Source of the DNA: CAITZA01 sp937915285
Lineage (GTDB): Bacteria > Desulfobacterota > Desulfomonilia > Desulfomonilales > Desulfomonilaceae
Assembly (NCBI GenBank): GCA_036821825.1
Contig: DAISIV010000006.1
Span: 51,515 to 115,514 of the forward strand
Length of the DNA stretch: 64,000 bases
Reading direction: 5' to 3'
Made by a program: the position numbers and the translations under genes. Shown piece after piece: positions 9,124 through 16,706 of the stretch (positions are counted from its first letter, which is position 1; each line of letters begins with the position of its first letter). Under the pieces are notes generated by a model. The model ran no database searches. It was not told the DNA's origin and worked only from the letters and a program-made list of their open reading frames with translations.

Positions 9124-9624
9124 TTGAAAGCTACAATCAAAACCAACAAGGGCGAGATACATCTCAACCTGTTCGCCGACAAAACACCGGTTACGGTTGC
9201 AAATTTTGTCAACCTTGCTAACCGTGGCTTTTACAATGGACTTAAATTCCACAGGGTTATAGATCAGTTTATGATACAGGGCGGCTGCCCGAGAGGAACC
9301 GGCACGGGTGGTCCCGGTTATAACTTCAAAGACGAATTTGACGCCAGCCTCAGACATAGCAAACCCGGCATTCTCTCAATGGCAAACTCAGGGCCTAATT
9401 CCAATGGAAGCCAGTTTTTTATCACACATGTTCCTACACCATGGCTTGACGGAAAACATTCGGTATTTGGTGAGGTCGTTGGCGCCGAGGACCAGAAAGT
9501 TGTAAACGCCATTAGAAACGGTGACGTAATGGAATCCATAACCATCGAAGGCGATCCAGCGGACTTATTCGCAATAACCAATGAATACCTCGAAAAATGG
9601 AATAAGGCGCTTGACGGAAAATAA
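9124..9624 (+). CDS. ppiB: Cyclophilin-type peptidyl-prolyl cis-trans isomerase
   Basis: A 166-residue single-domain cyclophilin catalysing proline isomerisation during protein folding. Family motifs are intact: FHRVIDQFMIQGGCPRGTGTGGPGY (split here as FHRVI...QGG...GTGTGG), the NSNGSQFFIT core and WLDGKHSVFGEV. There is no signal peptide, so it is cytoplasmic. The start codon is TTG, supported by AAAGGAG about nine bases upstream and by the match of the following MKATIKTNKGEI to the usual N terminus. It is the last gene before a convergent region. Confidence 0.95.
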   Translation: MKATIKTNKGEIHLNLFADKTPVTVANFVNLANRGFYNGLKFHRVIDQFMIQGGCPRGTGTGGPGYNFKDEFDASLRHSKPGILSMANSGPNSNGSQFFITHVPTPWLDGKHSVFGEVVGAEDQKVVNAIRNGDVMESITIEGDPADLFAITNEYLEKWNKALDGK

Positions 9625-9729
9625 AAAGGACGCTCAGCGTTCCCGCTTAATCATAGTGTCCGCAATCTAACCGGCGTAAGCCCGAGAAATGATCGTTTTA
9701 AAAGAAACGCTTTTGGTCATTCATCAGGA

Positions 9730-9790
9730 CTGGATACCCGTCCAAAAAGGCGGTTGATCTGTAAACGCCTATTTGTAACAGGGAATCCAG
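9730..9790. repeat. Nested intergenic stem-loop between convergent genes
   Basis: An outer pair CTGGAT (9730-9735) and ATCCAG (9785-9790) encloses an inner pair AGGCG (9748-9752) and CGCCT (9766-9770). A small ACGCTCAGCGT hairpin lies at 9630-9640, just after the cyclophilin stop. The element may be a bidirectional terminator or a member of a dispersed intergenic repeat family; no other copy was noticed in this window. Confidence 0.35.
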
Positions 9791-9811
9791 CCTGCCCCCT
9801 CCGCAAAGCCT

Positions 9812-11131
9812 TCAGGAAAGTTTTTTGGAGCCTATAAGTTCTGTTACACCCTGACCAAGTCGAACAGATGCGCTCAGAGTTCTGTCTTCGGGATAATACT
9901 GTGAGGAATCTGTAATGAAGAGGTTCCTGATGGTAGTTTCATAACCCGGCATGACAGTGCTGAAGCCGACCCTGCAGACCGCCTGAGCGTTCCAGTCCCT
10001 GAAAACCCTCCATTGCAGGATTTCTTCTTCACTGAAATCAGGCTTGATCTTTCTCAGGGCAGCAACATATTCCCTGAAAAGGGCTTCATCTGAGGCTTGC
10101 CATTTGGGGTCATCCGAACTTGAATAATAGGGAATGTAGAGTATACGAGAGTTTATCAGGTCAGGCCGGGGATTGAGGTTGGTAGTCTCCACCACGCCGT
10201 TGAACGCTATTTCGCTATCATTGACATTCAGCCAGAAGTTGTTTGTGAAAGGCCTTTTCACCAGCATGAGCATGCAAACCACATTTATGTAGTCTATAGT
10301 TTCCAACCTCTCAAAGAAGCTGTCTTTAATTTCTACAAGCCTAAGCAGGTTTGGCAGTGCGCAAGTGGAAAGGGTGACATCCGATTTCAGAATTTCCCCG
10401 GTTTCCAGTTCGACCCCGGTTGCGACCCCAGCCTCAACCGTGATCCTGCGAACCCGCGAGTTGGTCATGAGTTCAAAATCACTATTTTGAGACACTTTTC
10501 CATGAATGCCGTCGATGAGGTCATAGCACCCCCTCTCCAGAAAACCGTAGCTGTTCACTGCAAGCATGGATGTTCGTGATCTGGCGACCCTATGAATCCT
10601 GTGCCATATCCATGCCGCTGATATCTGGTCGTGGTACTTTCCGAATTTGATTCTGAGTAAAGGGTCCCATATGGCATTGTAGGCCTGGAGCCCTATATTC
10701 CTTATCAGCCAGGGCCGGGCCGGGATTTTGTCCAGGGAACTCCAGCTCTGCCTCCATTGAGATAGAAATGCGTGAGCCCCAAAACGCAGACGCTGGGAAA
10801 AAGGCGCAGGACTGAACCTCAGCAGATCATAAGGGGTGTTGAACGGAAAAATTCGACCGTCTATATAACAACTAGTTGAGGCTTCCCTCCAGGAGAGTTT
10901 AGCAGTTAACCCAAGTTCATCTATCAAATTGACAAGTTCATGATCTTCGCGACAAATGAAATGATAATATTTCTCTACCGGCGCCCCATCAAAGTCAACC
11001 GATGCCGCAAGACCTCCCAATAAGCCTGAGGATTCTAAGACCCTAACCTTCCAGCCAAGTTTCAGAAAGCTGTAAGCCGCTGTAAGACCTGTTATGCCAG
11101 CGCCTACTATTGTTACTGATTTCTTATTCAA
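9812..11131 (-). CDS. FAD-dependent oxidoreductase of the amine oxidase/protoporphyrinogen oxidase-like family
   Basis: A 439-residue flavoprotein. The N terminus has the dinucleotide-binding VTIVGAGITGLTAA fold followed by the acidic residue in VLESSGLLGG. The middle resembles NAD(P)/FAD oxidoreductases and UDP-galactopyranose-mutase relatives found in polysaccharide and lipid clusters (EKYYHFICREDHEL and the WDPLLRIKFG stretch). The C terminus has an FAD-contact region (FITDSSQYYPEDRTLSASV). There is no signal peptide. It ends a minus-strand run with the radical SAM gene (48 bases upstream) and the SGNH hydrolase, so a joint role on an envelope lipid or glycan is plausible. The substrate cannot be named from sequence. 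Confidence 0.85.
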   Translation of the reverse strand: MNKKSVTIVGAGITGLTAAYSFLKLGWKVRVLESSGLLGGLAASVDFDGAPVEKYYHFICREDHELVNLIDELGLTAKLSWREASTSCYIDGRIFPFNTPYDLLRFSPAPFSQRLRFGAHAFLSQWRQSWSSLDKIPARPWLIRNIGLQAYNAIWDPLLRIKFGKYHDQISAAWIWHRIHRVARSRTSMLAVNSYGFLERGCYDLIDGIHGKVSQNSDFELMTNSRVRRITVEAGVATGVELETGEILKSDVTLSTCALPNLLRLVEIKDSFFERLETIDYINVVCMLMLVKRPFTNNFWLNVNDSEIAFNGVVETTNLNPRPDLINSRILYIPYYSSSDDPKWQASDEALFREYVAALRKIKPDFSEEEILQWRVFRDWNAQAVCRVGFSTVMPGYETTIRNLFITDSSQYYPEDRTLSASVRLGQGVTELIGSKKLS

Positions 11132-11179
11132 AATGCTTCAATCACTTCCAGAATGTACATTTGCCTGAATCCTCAGCAA

Positions 11180-12577
11180 TCAGGAAAGTAGATAGTCCTT
11201 GGCCCTAACCAGGAGCGATTTAAAATGATGCGGGCTTTTAATTTCAGTCAGCATCTTGAACAAAATCTTGGGCCTCAGGTGAAATTCCAGAAACGCCCTT
11301 CGCTGGAATGATTTCAATTCACTTGTTGAAATACCCTTTGGTGCATAGGGCGTATTTGAATAAGCGAGATTTTCCCAGTCGGGTGGGCCTATTTCTCCAG
11401 AATCCAGGAGTCGCTGTGTCGCCAATGTTCCAGGCAAGGGTAGGAAGTTACTGAAATGAGCCCTCTTTAAGGGCAGACTCTTGGCAAAGTCGATAGTTTT
11501 CCGGATATCCTCTTTGGTTTCTCCGGGGTATCCGAGTAGAAAAAAACCGGACGGCTCAATTCCCGATTCTGCTATCATTTGAACTTTTTCCCTGATCATG
11601 TCAACGGTCAGCTTCTTGTTCATCGCATCCAGGATACGCTGCGAGCCTGACTCTATACCAACAGTGAAAGCGTACGCCCCCGTTTTTTTCATCCAGGCCA
11701 GGGTTTCCCTATCAATGGTGTTTAAACGAAGACCATTAGGGAAAGTATAATTGATTCCCCACTTCCTGGAATCCAGTATCCTGCAGAATTCGAGAACACG
11801 GGTCCTTGACATGTTGAACATGTCATCTATGAAATGAAATTCCCTTACACCGTAATGCTTGTACAGCGTCTCCATTTCCCCAAACACGCTATCCAGAGAG
11901 CGAAAACGCAGTTTGTTACCCATGTTGACCGGGGAACCGCAGAAAGCGCAAGTGTATGGGCATCCTCTTGTTGTGGCGATCGGCGCTATGGGGAATTGCC
12001 TGTAAAAAGCTCCTTGAGGAGCGTCAGGATATTTGTCCGGAGGCATAAGGTCCCAGGCAGGAAAACCGAGAGCGTCCAGATCCTCGATGTAAGCACGCTC
12101 ATTTGCCCGTTCCACCCCTTCGGACCTGTGGACCAGACCGGGAATTGATTCCAGTTCGATGGCTTCTTTCAGAATGGAGCGGCGAGCAAACAACGGCAGG
12201 CTAACCTCGGATTCTCCCATAAAACCAAAGTCCACACCCGGGAAATCTGAGAATATAGACGTCCCGGTGGCAGATACGTGAGGCCCTCCCAAAATTATCA
12301 TGGCGCCGGGAATCTTTTGTTTGATGAGATTTATGCTGTCCCTAACAGACACAAAATCTGATGAAAATACCTGGAATCCGATTATCCGTGGATTGAGGGA
12401 TACCAGTTTGTCAACCAGTTGGGGTATTGAGAGATTTTCCCTGATTGAGTCAATTATGGTCACACTGTTGAAACCGGCCCGTCTCAGTGCCGTAGCCAGA
12501 TAACCCAGGCCAACTGGAGGAACCACATAATGGGATTTGCCGACCGGAACTATGAGCGCAATATCAGAATTCAACAA
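11180..12577 (-). CDS. B12-binding-domain radical SAM protein
   Basis: A 465-residue protein with an N-terminal cobalamin-binding-like domain (about 1-150; a VGKSHYVVPPVGLGYLATAL opening typical of the family) and a radical SAM core whose cluster motif is RGCPYTCAFCGSP (CxxxCxxC, near residue 206). An Elp3-like beta-barrel continues to about 390. Members methylate or rearrange unreactive carbons, or cyclise lipid and peptide substrates. The B12-ligating His of methionine synthase-type domains is not evident, which is usual for this family. It lies 54 bases after the SGNH hydrolase gene and 48 before the FAD oxidoreductase. Function beyond the class is unknown. Confidence 0.9.
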   Translation of the reverse strand: MLNSDIALIVPVGKSHYVVPPVGLGYLATALRRAGFNSVTIIDSIRENLSIPQLVDKLVSLNPRIIGFQVFSSDFVSVRDSINLIKQKIPGAMIILGGPHVSATGTSIFSDFPGVDFGFMGESEVSLPLFARRSILKEAIELESIPGLVHRSEGVERANERAYIEDLDALGFPAWDLMPPDKYPDAPQGAFYRQFPIAPIATTRGCPYTCAFCGSPVNMGNKLRFRSLDSVFGEMETLYKHYGVREFHFIDDMFNMSRTRVLEFCRILDSRKWGINYTFPNGLRLNTIDRETLAWMKKTGAYAFTVGIESGSQRILDAMNKKLTVDMIREKVQMIAESGIEPSGFFLLGYPGETKEDIRKTIDFAKSLPLKRAHFSNFLPLPGTLATQRLLDSGEIGPPDWENLAYSNTPYAPKGISTSELKSFQRRAFLEFHLRPKILFKMLTEIKSPHHFKSLLVRAKDYLLS

Positions 12578-12631
12578 AAAGGCTCCAACTTGAATTAGGC
12601 ATTATAAAGACGCCGCATATTACCACAAAAC

Positions 12632-13783
12632 TCAATTCAAGAAACCGCTTGAAATCATCTTTTCCACTATACGCCCGGCGATCATCTCCGACATCCTGGC
12701 GCTATAATGAACAGCATCCACGTACAGAGGCTCTTTTAAATTCTCCTGCATGTCGGCAAGCCACAGAAAGTTTTCTCCAAGACTTCCGGCTCGGTATTCC
12801 CTGTACATCATTTCATATCCTGGCTTCAGGTAAGGCAAAAATCGAGAATAATTGAAATCCTTGAAAACATTGTAATTCTGGTCATACTTGTAAACAGGGA
12901 CTGGTTGCCAAACAAAAAGGACCCGGATTCCAAAATTTTTCGAAAGAGCCTCTACCACTTTTTTGTTTGAAATGTAGTGTTCAAAAACCGAGGCTCCGAC
13001 TGCCGACTCCGAGAGCTTGGAGTCATTTTTCTGGTCTGGCCCTCCAGCGTTCAACAATTTTATGATCGGCCAATCGGCAAACCACGCCTTGAAAGGCGCA
13101 ACTTCCCCTCGGTCCATGAATCTCGTTAAGTCCTTTGTAAAGCCTGGAACCCCTTCGTGATGTGCAAAATCGTTTAAGCCATCAATAAAAATTGCAATGT
13201 GAGGTATGGTTGATGAGGCCAGAAGCCTTTCCAGGAAGACAACTTCCTGAGGAAAGATGTAGCTGCAGCGTCCAAGGTTGAACACATTGACTTTTCCGCC
13301 ATGAATCTGGGCCACTTTCTCCTCGAGCCTGGATGCTATTGTTTCGGCGTCCGTTACACCGTAACCGAACACGGTCGATCCGCCAAAAACAAATATGTTC
13401 AATTCTTTTGGATTCGGCGGCCATTCTGACTGGTTGGCAACCGGTCTGAATCCATAGGGGCTCACATTTACGAATCTGCCATGAAAGGGACGTTCCCTGA
13501 ACTGAACGTATGGCTCGTACCCCAGAGAAACTGACCTGGTTTCCTTTAGGAGCTGGTTCACATCTTCCGGACCCCAACCCCTATAAACAGGCTCAAGCGC
13601 CGGGTCATATTTTTTGTATTTGAACAGGCCCAGACTTCTATCATCATCTGTTCCGGAACCTTTGTGAATCTGTAAAAAAAACGCAGCAATATAATTGATC
13701 GCAATCAGAAAAATGACTGCATTCAGGAAAACAATGGCCAGGATTCTGTAATAGTCTGCGAGTCGCAGCAGAATTGATTTCAC
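12632..13783 (-). CDS. Membrane-anchored SGNH/GDSL-like hydrolase
   Basis: The protein has one N-terminal membrane anchor (about residues 12-35) and a periplasm-facing SGNH domain. Block I reads FVFGGSTVFGYG with the nucleophile Ser near residue 132; the GLNDF stretch supplies the block III Asn; the C-terminal DAVHYSARMSE supplies the Asp-His pair. Relatives deacylate or transfer acyl groups on envelope glycans. I chose the GTG at 13783, which leaves a 10-base gap to hisH; a TTG at 13807 would overlap hisH by 14 bases and adds eight residues that do not look like a signal. It probably forms an operon with hisH upstream and the radical SAM gene downstream. Confidence 0.82.
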   Translation of the reverse strand: MKSILLRLADYYRILAIVFLNAVIFLIAINYIAAFFLQIHKGSGTDDDRSLGLFKYKKYDPALEPVYRGWGPEDVNQLLKETRSVSLGYEPYVQFRERPFHGRFVNVSPYGFRPVANQSEWPPNPKELNIFVFGGSTVFGYGVTDAETIASRLEEKVAQIHGGKVNVFNLGRCSYIFPQEVVFLERLLASSTIPHIAIFIDGLNDFAHHEGVPGFTKDLTRFMDRGEVAPFKAWFADWPIIKLLNAGGPDQKNDSKLSESAVGASVFEHYISNKKVVEALSKNFGIRVLFVWQPVPVYKYDQNYNVFKDFNYSRFLPYLKPGYEMMYREYRAGSLGENFLWLADMQENLKEPLYVDAVHYSARMSEMIAGRIVEKMISSGFLN

Positions 13784-13793
13784 AACCGATAGC

Positions 13794-14399
13794 CTACAAC
13801 CCGGCAAAATTGGACAAAATTTTCAGCCCGTTATCCTGGCTTTTTTCAGGATGGAACTGGAGCGCATACAGGTTACCTCGTGAGACTGCGCAAGTGAATT
13901 CTATTCCATAATTTGTAGTGGCGGCGATGTCCTCTTTGTCTGAGGGATCCACATAGTATGAATGGACAAAATAGAACCATGCTCCATCGGGAATATTCAT
14001 GAAGATTGGGACATCCTTTTTAAAGTTGACCTGATTCCAGCCCATGTGTGGGATTTTCAGCCCCATGTTCCTGTCAAACGCCTTCACCTTGCCAGGTATT
14101 ACTTTCAGCCCACTATGTAGTCCGAATTCCTCGGATTCGTCAAAAAGCAACTGTAACCCCAGACATATTCCCAGGAAGGGGCGATCACTTTTTATAAAAT
14201 CAATTATAGGATCTATCAATCCAAAATTTGCGAGGTTCTTCATACATTCAGGAAAGGCCCCCACTCCCGGGAGCACTACCTTTTCCGAATCCTTGATCTG
14301 GGCGGGATCACGCGAGATGATAGCCTCGGCGCCTATTTTCTCAAAGCCCTTCTGCACGCTGCGCAGATTTCCCATGCCATAATCAACTATTGCTATCAT
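13794..14399 (-). CDS. hisH: Imidazole glycerol phosphate synthase, glutaminase subunit HisH
   Basis: The class I glutamine amidotransferase that feeds ammonia to HisF in histidine biosynthesis. The 201-residue protein has the N-terminal IVDYGMGNLRSVQKG signature, the nucleophile Cys in FLGICLGLQLL (near residue 77), and the His-Glu pair in LQFHPEKSQ. The PGVGAFPECM oxyanion region is present. It lies 86 bases downstream of hisB, but hisA and hisF do not follow; instead an SGNH hydrolase begins immediately. HisH homologues also occur in LPS-sugar amidotransfer, but the hisB neighbour favours histidine synthesis. Confidence 0.94.
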   Translation of the reverse strand: MIAIVDYGMGNLRSVQKGFEKIGAEAIISRDPAQIKDSEKVVLPGVGAFPECMKNLANFGLIDPIIDFIKSDRPFLGICLGLQLLFDESEEFGLHSGLKVIPGKVKAFDRNMGLKIPHMGWNQVNFKKDVPIFMNIPDGAWFYFVHSYYVDPSDKEDIAATTNYGIEFTCAVSRGNLYALQFHPEKSQDNGLKILSNFAGL

Positions 14400-14485
14400 G
14401 CAAGGCCTCAGTAAGGTTCATGATTCTTGATGCGCTCGAAAACCGTTCCAGGATTTGGTGTCTTGCCACGAGAAAAGGCATGACC

Positions 14486-15073
14486 CTATTCGAGTACCCC
14501 TTTTGTTGATGGGGCTCCTAGGACTCTTGGATCCACCTCAACCGCCTGTCGTAATGCTCTGGCAAGCGCCTTGAACAGTCCTTCAGCAGCATGATGCGGG
14601 TTCTGAGCTGACTGAACCGAGGCATGCAGGGTCATCGCCGAGCGGTCTGAAAAAGCCTGGAAAAAGACCCTCACCAGGTCCAGCGGAAAATTTCCCGCAG
14701 TTCTGTCTTCAACCGGATTATCCAGCGAGAGAAAGGATCGGCCGGACAAGTCCAGAGAAACAGTGGCCAAGACCTCATCCATGGGGGTTGAAGAAAATCC
14801 ATATCGCCTTATACCGTGTTTGTCTCCCAGCGCTTTACGCAGGGCGTCACCCAGACATATCCCCACATCCTCCACCGTATGGTGGAAATCGACCTGTAAA
14901 TCACCCCTGGCGTTTATTTCAATGTCGAAAAGACCGTGCCGGGTGAACAGGTCAAGCATGTGATCAAAGAATCCGATACCGGTCTCAATGGTGGATTTAC
15001 CCGAGCCATCCAGGCAAATGTTGACACTGACCTGAGTCTCAGATGTGTTGCGTATTATCTTGGCCCTTCTCAT
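14486..15073 (-). CDS. hisB: Imidazoleglycerol-phosphate dehydratase
   Basis: Dehydrates imidazole glycerol phosphate in the sixth step of histidine synthesis. The 195-residue monofunctional form has both Mn-binding repeats: DHMLDLFTRHG with FHHTVEDVGI in the first half, and the HASVQSAQNPHHAAEG motif near the C terminus. There is no fused phosphatase domain. The start has AAGGA at nine bases. It sits between murA (51 bases upstream) and hisH. Confidence 0.96.
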   Translation of the reverse strand: MRRAKIIRNTSETQVSVNICLDGSGKSTIETGIGFFDHMLDLFTRHGLFDIEINARGDLQVDFHHTVEDVGICLGDALRKALGDKHGIRRYGFSSTPMDEVLATVSLDLSGRSFLSLDNPVEDRTAGNFPLDLVRVFFQAFSDRSAMTLHASVQSAQNPHHAAEGLFKALARALRQAVEVDPRVLGAPSTKGVLE

Positions 15074-15124
15074 GCTGGTTGTCCTTGGGTTGAAGACTTT
15101 GAATAAGTATATGAGCCCCGGTGA

Positions 15125-16390
15125 TCAGAGCATCCTGTCTTTTTCACTTGAAATATCGGCGCCAAGCGCCCGGAGTTTTTCTTCCAGGCGTTCGTAGCCA
15201 CGATCCAGGTGGTAGACACGATGCACCTCGGTAGTCCCGTGAGCAGCGAGCCCAGCCAACACAAGTGAAGCGCTAGCCCTCAGATCAGTGGCCTGAACAT
15301 GGGCGCCTGAGAGTTTTTTTACCCCTGTCACCCTGGCTAGCCTTCCGGAAACCCTTATGTTCGCTCCCATTCGGACAAGCTCCTGAACATGCATGAAACG
15401 GTTCTCAAAAACCTGCTCCGTGATTACACAACTGGAATCGCCCAGAGCCATCAGGGCCATGTACTGAGCCTGAAAATCAGTGGCGAAACCCGGATAAGGG
15501 TCTGTCACAACATCCCGACTGTGCAAGCCACCATTTGAAATGACCCTGACCGAATTATCCGAAATCTCGAGCTTGAGGTCAGCATCCTGAAGCTTCTCAA
15601 GAAGCGATTCAATGTGCCCAGGATCACATCCCTCAACCCTGACATCCCCTTTGGTAATCGCTCCAGCCAGGAGGTAAGTCCCTGCTTCGATCCTGTCAGG
15701 CATCACCTCATGAACTATGCCGTCCAGTCTCTCGACACCCTCAATAACTATCTCCGGAGTCCCTGCCCCATTTATTTTTCCGCCCATGCGGTTGATGACA
15801 TGGGCAAGCTCGCAAACCTCAGGCTCTACTGCGCAATTCCTTAGAACCGTGGTTCCCTTTGCCAGTGAGGCCGCCATTAAAAGGTTCTCCGTGCCTGTTA
15901 CTGTGTTTAGATCGAAGGTGAATTCTGCTCCTCTCAGGCGTGACGCTCTTGCCTGAACATATCCGTTGTTCAGCTCAATAGTTGCTCCCAAAGCTTCAAG
16001 ACCTTTCAAATGCTGATCGATAGGTCTCGCGCCTATTGCGCAACCACCCGGCAAGCTTACGTCTGCGCGACCCTCGCGTGCCATAAGCGGTCCCAATACC
16101 AGTACAGACGCGCGCATTGTTTTCACAAGCTCGTAAGGCGCAGTATGATCGGTGATTTCCCTGGCCTTTATCCTGAGAGCCCCGGGGGTGAAGTCGTCCA
16201 ACTGGACCCCGAGTTGGAGAAGTAGCTGCTTGGTTGTCCTGATGTCCATCAGGGCCGGCATGCGATGAAATATCATCTCGTCTCTGGTCAACAGAGCTGC
16301 GCACATCAGAGGCAACGCAGCGTTCTTCGAACCGCTGACCGGAACACTGCCCTTCAATGGAATCCCGCCTCGAATAACTATCTTTCGCAT
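15125..16390 (-). CDS. murA: UDP-N-acetylglucosamine 1-carboxyvinyltransferase
   Basis: Catalyses the first committed step of peptidoglycan synthesis, moving enolpyruvate from PEP to UDP-GlcNAc in the cytoplasm. The 421-residue length is standard. The N-terminal GSVPVSGSKNAALPLM loop, the active-site Cys in LPGGCAIGARPIDQHL and the FATDFQAQYMAL substrate loop are all intact. Cys rather than Asp at the active site predicts fosfomycin sensitivity. The start has a GAAGGAAG site. A murA-hisB-hisH order on one strand suggests one transcript; adjacency of murA to his genes is common in deltaproteobacteria, as I recall. Confidence 0.96.
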   Translation of the reverse strand: MRKIVIRGGIPLKGSVPVSGSKNAALPLMCAALLTRDEMIFHRMPALMDIRTTKQLLLQLGVQLDDFTPGALRIKAREITDHTAPYELVKTMRASVLVLGPLMAREGRADVSLPGGCAIGARPIDQHLKGLEALGATIELNNGYVQARASRLRGAEFTFDLNTVTGTENLLMAASLAKGTTVLRNCAVEPEVCELAHVINRMGGKINGAGTPEIVIEGVERLDGIVHEVMPDRIEAGTYLLAGAITKGDVRVEGCDPGHIESLLEKLQDADLKLEISDNSVRVISNGGLHSRDVVTDPYPGFATDFQAQYMALMALGDSSCVITEQVFENRFMHVQELVRMGANIRVSGRLARVTGVKKLSGAHVQATDLRASASLVLAGLAAHGTTEVHRVYHLDRGYERLEEKLRALGADISSEKDRML

Positions 16391-16706
16391 TTACTTCTTC
16401 CTTCACCGCGTAATGGCGGGGTCATTTATCAAAAAGCCTTTCCGGCTAATAGCCTCATCAGCCAGCCATAAGGTCAGGCGAATGATGACGCTGGCTTATA
16501 TCATTTTAGGCGTTTGGGCGCAACTGCCTGAATGGTATTGAGACAATGTTCTGCGGTAATATCACCCGAAAAATGGGTAGTTATGTGGGACACATTGTGA
16601 AATTTAAGCTTTCAGGATGAGAATTTGATTATTTCCTTTGGGTCATTGGATGGAGTCGTGAGAAAAACCTGGGTCGGTCATTGGGCCTGGTAGCGTCAGC
16701 AATGCC
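16391..16706. other. 316-bp intergenic region upstream of murA
   Basis: It lies between the stop of the SNF2 gene and the start of murA, both minus strand in tandem order (murA downstream), so it should contain the murA-his promoter and any SNF2 leader elements are elsewhere. No gene, RNA or clear terminator was recognised. Confidence 0.4.

Noticed and set aside
13781..13807. TTG start of the SGNH hydrolase at 13807
   Set aside because: It would overlap hisH and add residues that do not fit before the membrane anchor; the GTG at 13783 gives a normal anchor.
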